Shown here one piece after another: positions 62,191 through 64,000 of a DNA stretch of 64,000 nt. The position numbers and the translations under genes were made by a program. The notes beneath the pieces are model-generated. The model was not told where the DNA came from. It ran no database searches and worked only from the letters and a program-made list of their open reading frames with translations. How positions within the stretch are numbered: the first letter of the stretch is position 1; each line of letters starts with the position of its first letter. Origin of the DNA: Edaphochlamys debaryana (lineage: Eukaryota; Chlorophyta; Chlorophyceae; Chlamydomonadales); assembly GCA_016858145.1 (NCBI GenBank), contig JAEHOE010000204.1, forward strand, positions 1-64,000, in the 5' to 3' direction.

Positions 62191-63594
62191 TTACTCGACC
62201 ATGACCTCCGGGCTCGCCGCGGGCGGGTCAGTCGCCAGGCGCACGCGGCGGGAGCCGATGGAGCGGACCACGCGCAGGTGCCGGCGGGGGCCCTTGACCT
62301 TGCCCTTGAACACAATCACCAGCGGAGGGGAGCTGCCGGGGCCGGGAATGGAGTCGGGGAAGCCGGAGTCGCTGAAGTCCGGGCTGCCGGGCGGCGGCGG
62401 CGGCACGAAAGGCGGGCAGTCCATCTGCGGCACCACCTGGTAGTCCATGGGGCTGGGGAAGGAGGTGGCGAAGGGAGCGGGGCTCTCCTCGAGCGGGTTG
62501 AAGGGGGCGTGAGTCATGGGGACCAGGCCGGCGGAGCAGGTGGGGGAGCCGGGCGGCTCGCACATCTTAGCGTCCGGCGAGGAGAAGGCGCCGAAGGCCT
62601 CGACCGTCTCGGGGTCGCAGGGGGCGAACACGGGGTCGGGGATCTCGTTGCCCAGGCTGGTGTCCATGGGAGCGCCGCCGTTGTCAGCCGCCGGAGAGGA
62701 GGCGCTAGGCGGGGGAGGCGGAGGCGGAGGAGGGTGCTCAGCGAACACAATGCCCGTGGGGGCGTGCATGGGCGGGATCGGCGGGATCAGGGACTGCAGG
62801 TGCACGTTGGCCTTAGCCGTGGCCCATGCGCCCCGCTCAATGGCCTTGGCGACGGCCGTCGAGGGAGGTTTGCCGGAGCTGGGCGCGCAGATGCCGAGGT
62901 CCTCGAAGGCGGAGGCGAAGGTGTCGGTCGTGTTGTACGAGCGGGCCATGTCAAACACCTTGGCGATGTGGGGCGCAATGCGCGGGTCAGTCAGGGCCAT
63001 GGACAGGCGCTGCACACCGGAGACCACGGTGGTGAAAGCCTCGTTGGGGGGCAGTATCTCGCCCTCGAAGAACAGGCCCCCGGTGCCCGGCCCAGAGCCC
63101 AGGGCGGCCATCATGTACTGAGTCAGCATGATGGGGTCTGCGTACGGGAACAGGACCCCGCCGACCAGCGCCGCGAGTACTCCCAGCAGCTCAGCCAGCG
63201 ACAGATTCTCCTTGGTGACATCGCTGTGGGCCTTCTCGGCCCGCGCGAGCTGAAGCGACATCTGAGACACCAGATGGTTGAGCGCCACCACGCTCCTTCC
63301 GCTCACGTTGAGCTTCTTGAGCAGCCACTTGACCGCAGCCGTCTGGGTACCGGTATAGATGAAATCCTTAGTCAGGGACTTGGGGTCCTTGTCGGCCTCG
63401 GCCGCGATGCTGGGCTTGCCGTCGGGCCGGGCGCGCACCGCCGGGAGGGCCCTCACCAGGCGCACTCCCTTGTAGTTGACAAAACCACGCACACGGACCG
63501 ACGTCCTAAGCGCGGTGCTCGGGCGGAGCCCATGCACACCGGCATCCCTAGCGCTACGGCCGGCGTCAGCCTTCTTGGCGGCGACAGCAAGCAT
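62191..63594 (-). CDS. Hypothetical protein, single exon, 467 aa, possible organelle targeting
   Basis: One uninterrupted frame runs from ATG at 63594 to a stop at 62191. Residues 1-60 are rich in Ala/Arg/Ser/Val with few acidic residues (MLAVAAKKADAGRSARDAG), compatible with an organelle transit peptide. Residues ~65-270 look helical and globular, with one hydrophobic stretch (LAELLGVLAALVGGVLFPY, ~133-151) that could be a membrane segment or a buried helix. Residues ~288-300 are polyproline followed by a Pro/Ser/Asp-rich region, and the last ~45 residues are basic (KGKVKGPRRHLRVVRS). I recognise no family. Lack of introns in an intron-rich genome is unusual and could mean retroposition or transfer. 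Confidence 0.6.
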   Translation of the reverse strand: MLAVAAKKADAGRSARDAGVHGLRPSTALRTSVRVRGFVNYKGVRLVRALPAVRARPDGKPSIAAEADKDPKSLTKDFIYTGTQTAAVKWLLKKLNVSGRSVVALNHLVSQMSLQLARAEKAHSDVTKENLSLAELLGVLAALVGGVLFPYADPIMLTQYMMAALGSGPGTGGLFFEGEILPPNEAFTTVVSGVQRLSMALTDPRIAPHIAKVFDMARSYNTTDTFASAFEDLGICAPSSGKPPSTAVAKAIERGAWATAKANVHLQSLIPPIPPMHAPTGIVFAEHPPPPPPPPPSASSPAADNGGAPMDTSLGNEIPDPVFAPCDPETVEAFGAFSSPDAKMCEPPGSPTCSAGLVPMTHAPFNPLEESPAPFATSFPSPMDYQVVPQMDCPPFVPPPPPGSPDFSDSGFPDSIPGPGSSPPLVIVFKGKVKGPRRHLRVVRSIGSRRVRLATDPPAASPEVMVE

Positions 63595-64000
63595 GATGCG
63601 GGTTAGCTAGAAACCTCAGCGCTTCAGAGGCAATAATGTTGTCGCGTGTGCAACGTGTAACGGGTTGCCGGGTTGTGTTGGCGTTTAAGGGTGGCGTTCG
63701 GTTGCCCCCTCCTCCGGCGGTCGTTTGTTTGCCACCTGTGCACCAGGCTTGGCCAACCGCCCGTACGGCACGAGCTTGTGAGCTTGCGCGTTGGAGGCTT
63801 CTCCAGCACAGACTCCATAGTCGGCACCTTACCGCGGGGCGCTATGGGGGCCGGCGTCGCCTACGCGGGGGCGCTGGCGGCGCTGGCGGGTCAGCCCTGG
63901 AGAGCGAACACCGCCACCCATGCCCGTTTGCCCCAGCCGACGCATCCTTAGTCTTCTGAAGTGTCACGTGCACCCATTGAGGGGAGCCGCAGACCGGGTA
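63595..64000. other. Upstream region of the minus-strand gene; possible exon of another gene
   Basis: This should hold the promoter of the 62191-63594 gene; no defined motif was found. On the plus strand 63770-63951 encodes a protein-like stretch (ELVSLRVGGFSSTDSIVG, GAGVAYAGALAALAG) ending at TAG, which may be an exon of a gene running beyond the window. Not supported further. Confidence 0.25.

Noticed and set aside
63673..63951. 92-residue plus-strand frame near the window end
   Set aside because: Protein-like in part, but no start, splice partner or family evidence; noted only as a possible exon.

Overview
The window looks like nuclear DNA of a chlamydomonadalean (volvocine) green alga. 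It is GC-rich, and its genes have many short introns with GTGAGT/GTGCGT-like donors and CAG acceptors. Retroelement 3' ends carry TGTAA, the green-algal polyadenylation signal, and algal L1-type LINEs dominate. There is no sign of bacterial gene organisation. Assignment to Chlamydomonas or a close relative is inference.

Layout: (1) 1-6445 is a ~184-bp satellite, about 35 units. (2) 6446-17819 is sparse. It holds the first copy of a 2.08-kb dispersed repeat (R1, 7307-9382), a spliced DUF3431-type gene whose exons I could join with consistent phases (10022-12749), and a tRNA-like sequence on the minus strand. (3) 17820-54540 is a ~36-kb block made almost wholly of non-LTR retrotransposons stacked head to tail, all on the plus strand except the last fragments. 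It contains two autonomous families: A (copies A1 and A2; A2 has an undisrupted ORF1 and ORF2) and B (copies B1 and B2; B2 undisrupted). It also contains many 5'-truncated copies, three near-identical ~1.1-kb non-coding elements (family F) that share B's 3' tail, and tails of at least one more family (C/D/G). One A copy carries a 2.1-kb inverted-repeat DNA transposon with an 8-bp target duplication. (4) 55425-58023 is an eight-exon fasciclin (FAS1) gene with a signal peptide. (5) 58281-60796 is the second R1 copy, carrying a 5'-truncated L1 fragment with clean target-site duplications. (6) 62191-63594 is an unidentified single-exon gene on the minus strand.

How the pieces relate: the LINE block fits a Zepp/ZeppL-like cluster, in which new copies land in the 3' ends of older ones. 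Such clusters are known from Chlorella, Coccomyxa and Chlamydomonas telomeric or putatively centromeric regions. Nearly every junction follows a shared CCTAAC or CCTAAT terminus. Families A and B both lack a usable ATG for ORF2: in B it follows ORF1 in frame after one stop, and in A it lies in the -1 frame. This points to recoding or reinitiation. Family F appears to use B's machinery through the common 3' end. Copy B1 carries an inverted and permuted endonuclease block.

Limits: splice sites were assigned by eye from reading frames. Family names A-G and R1 are local labels. No database search was possible.
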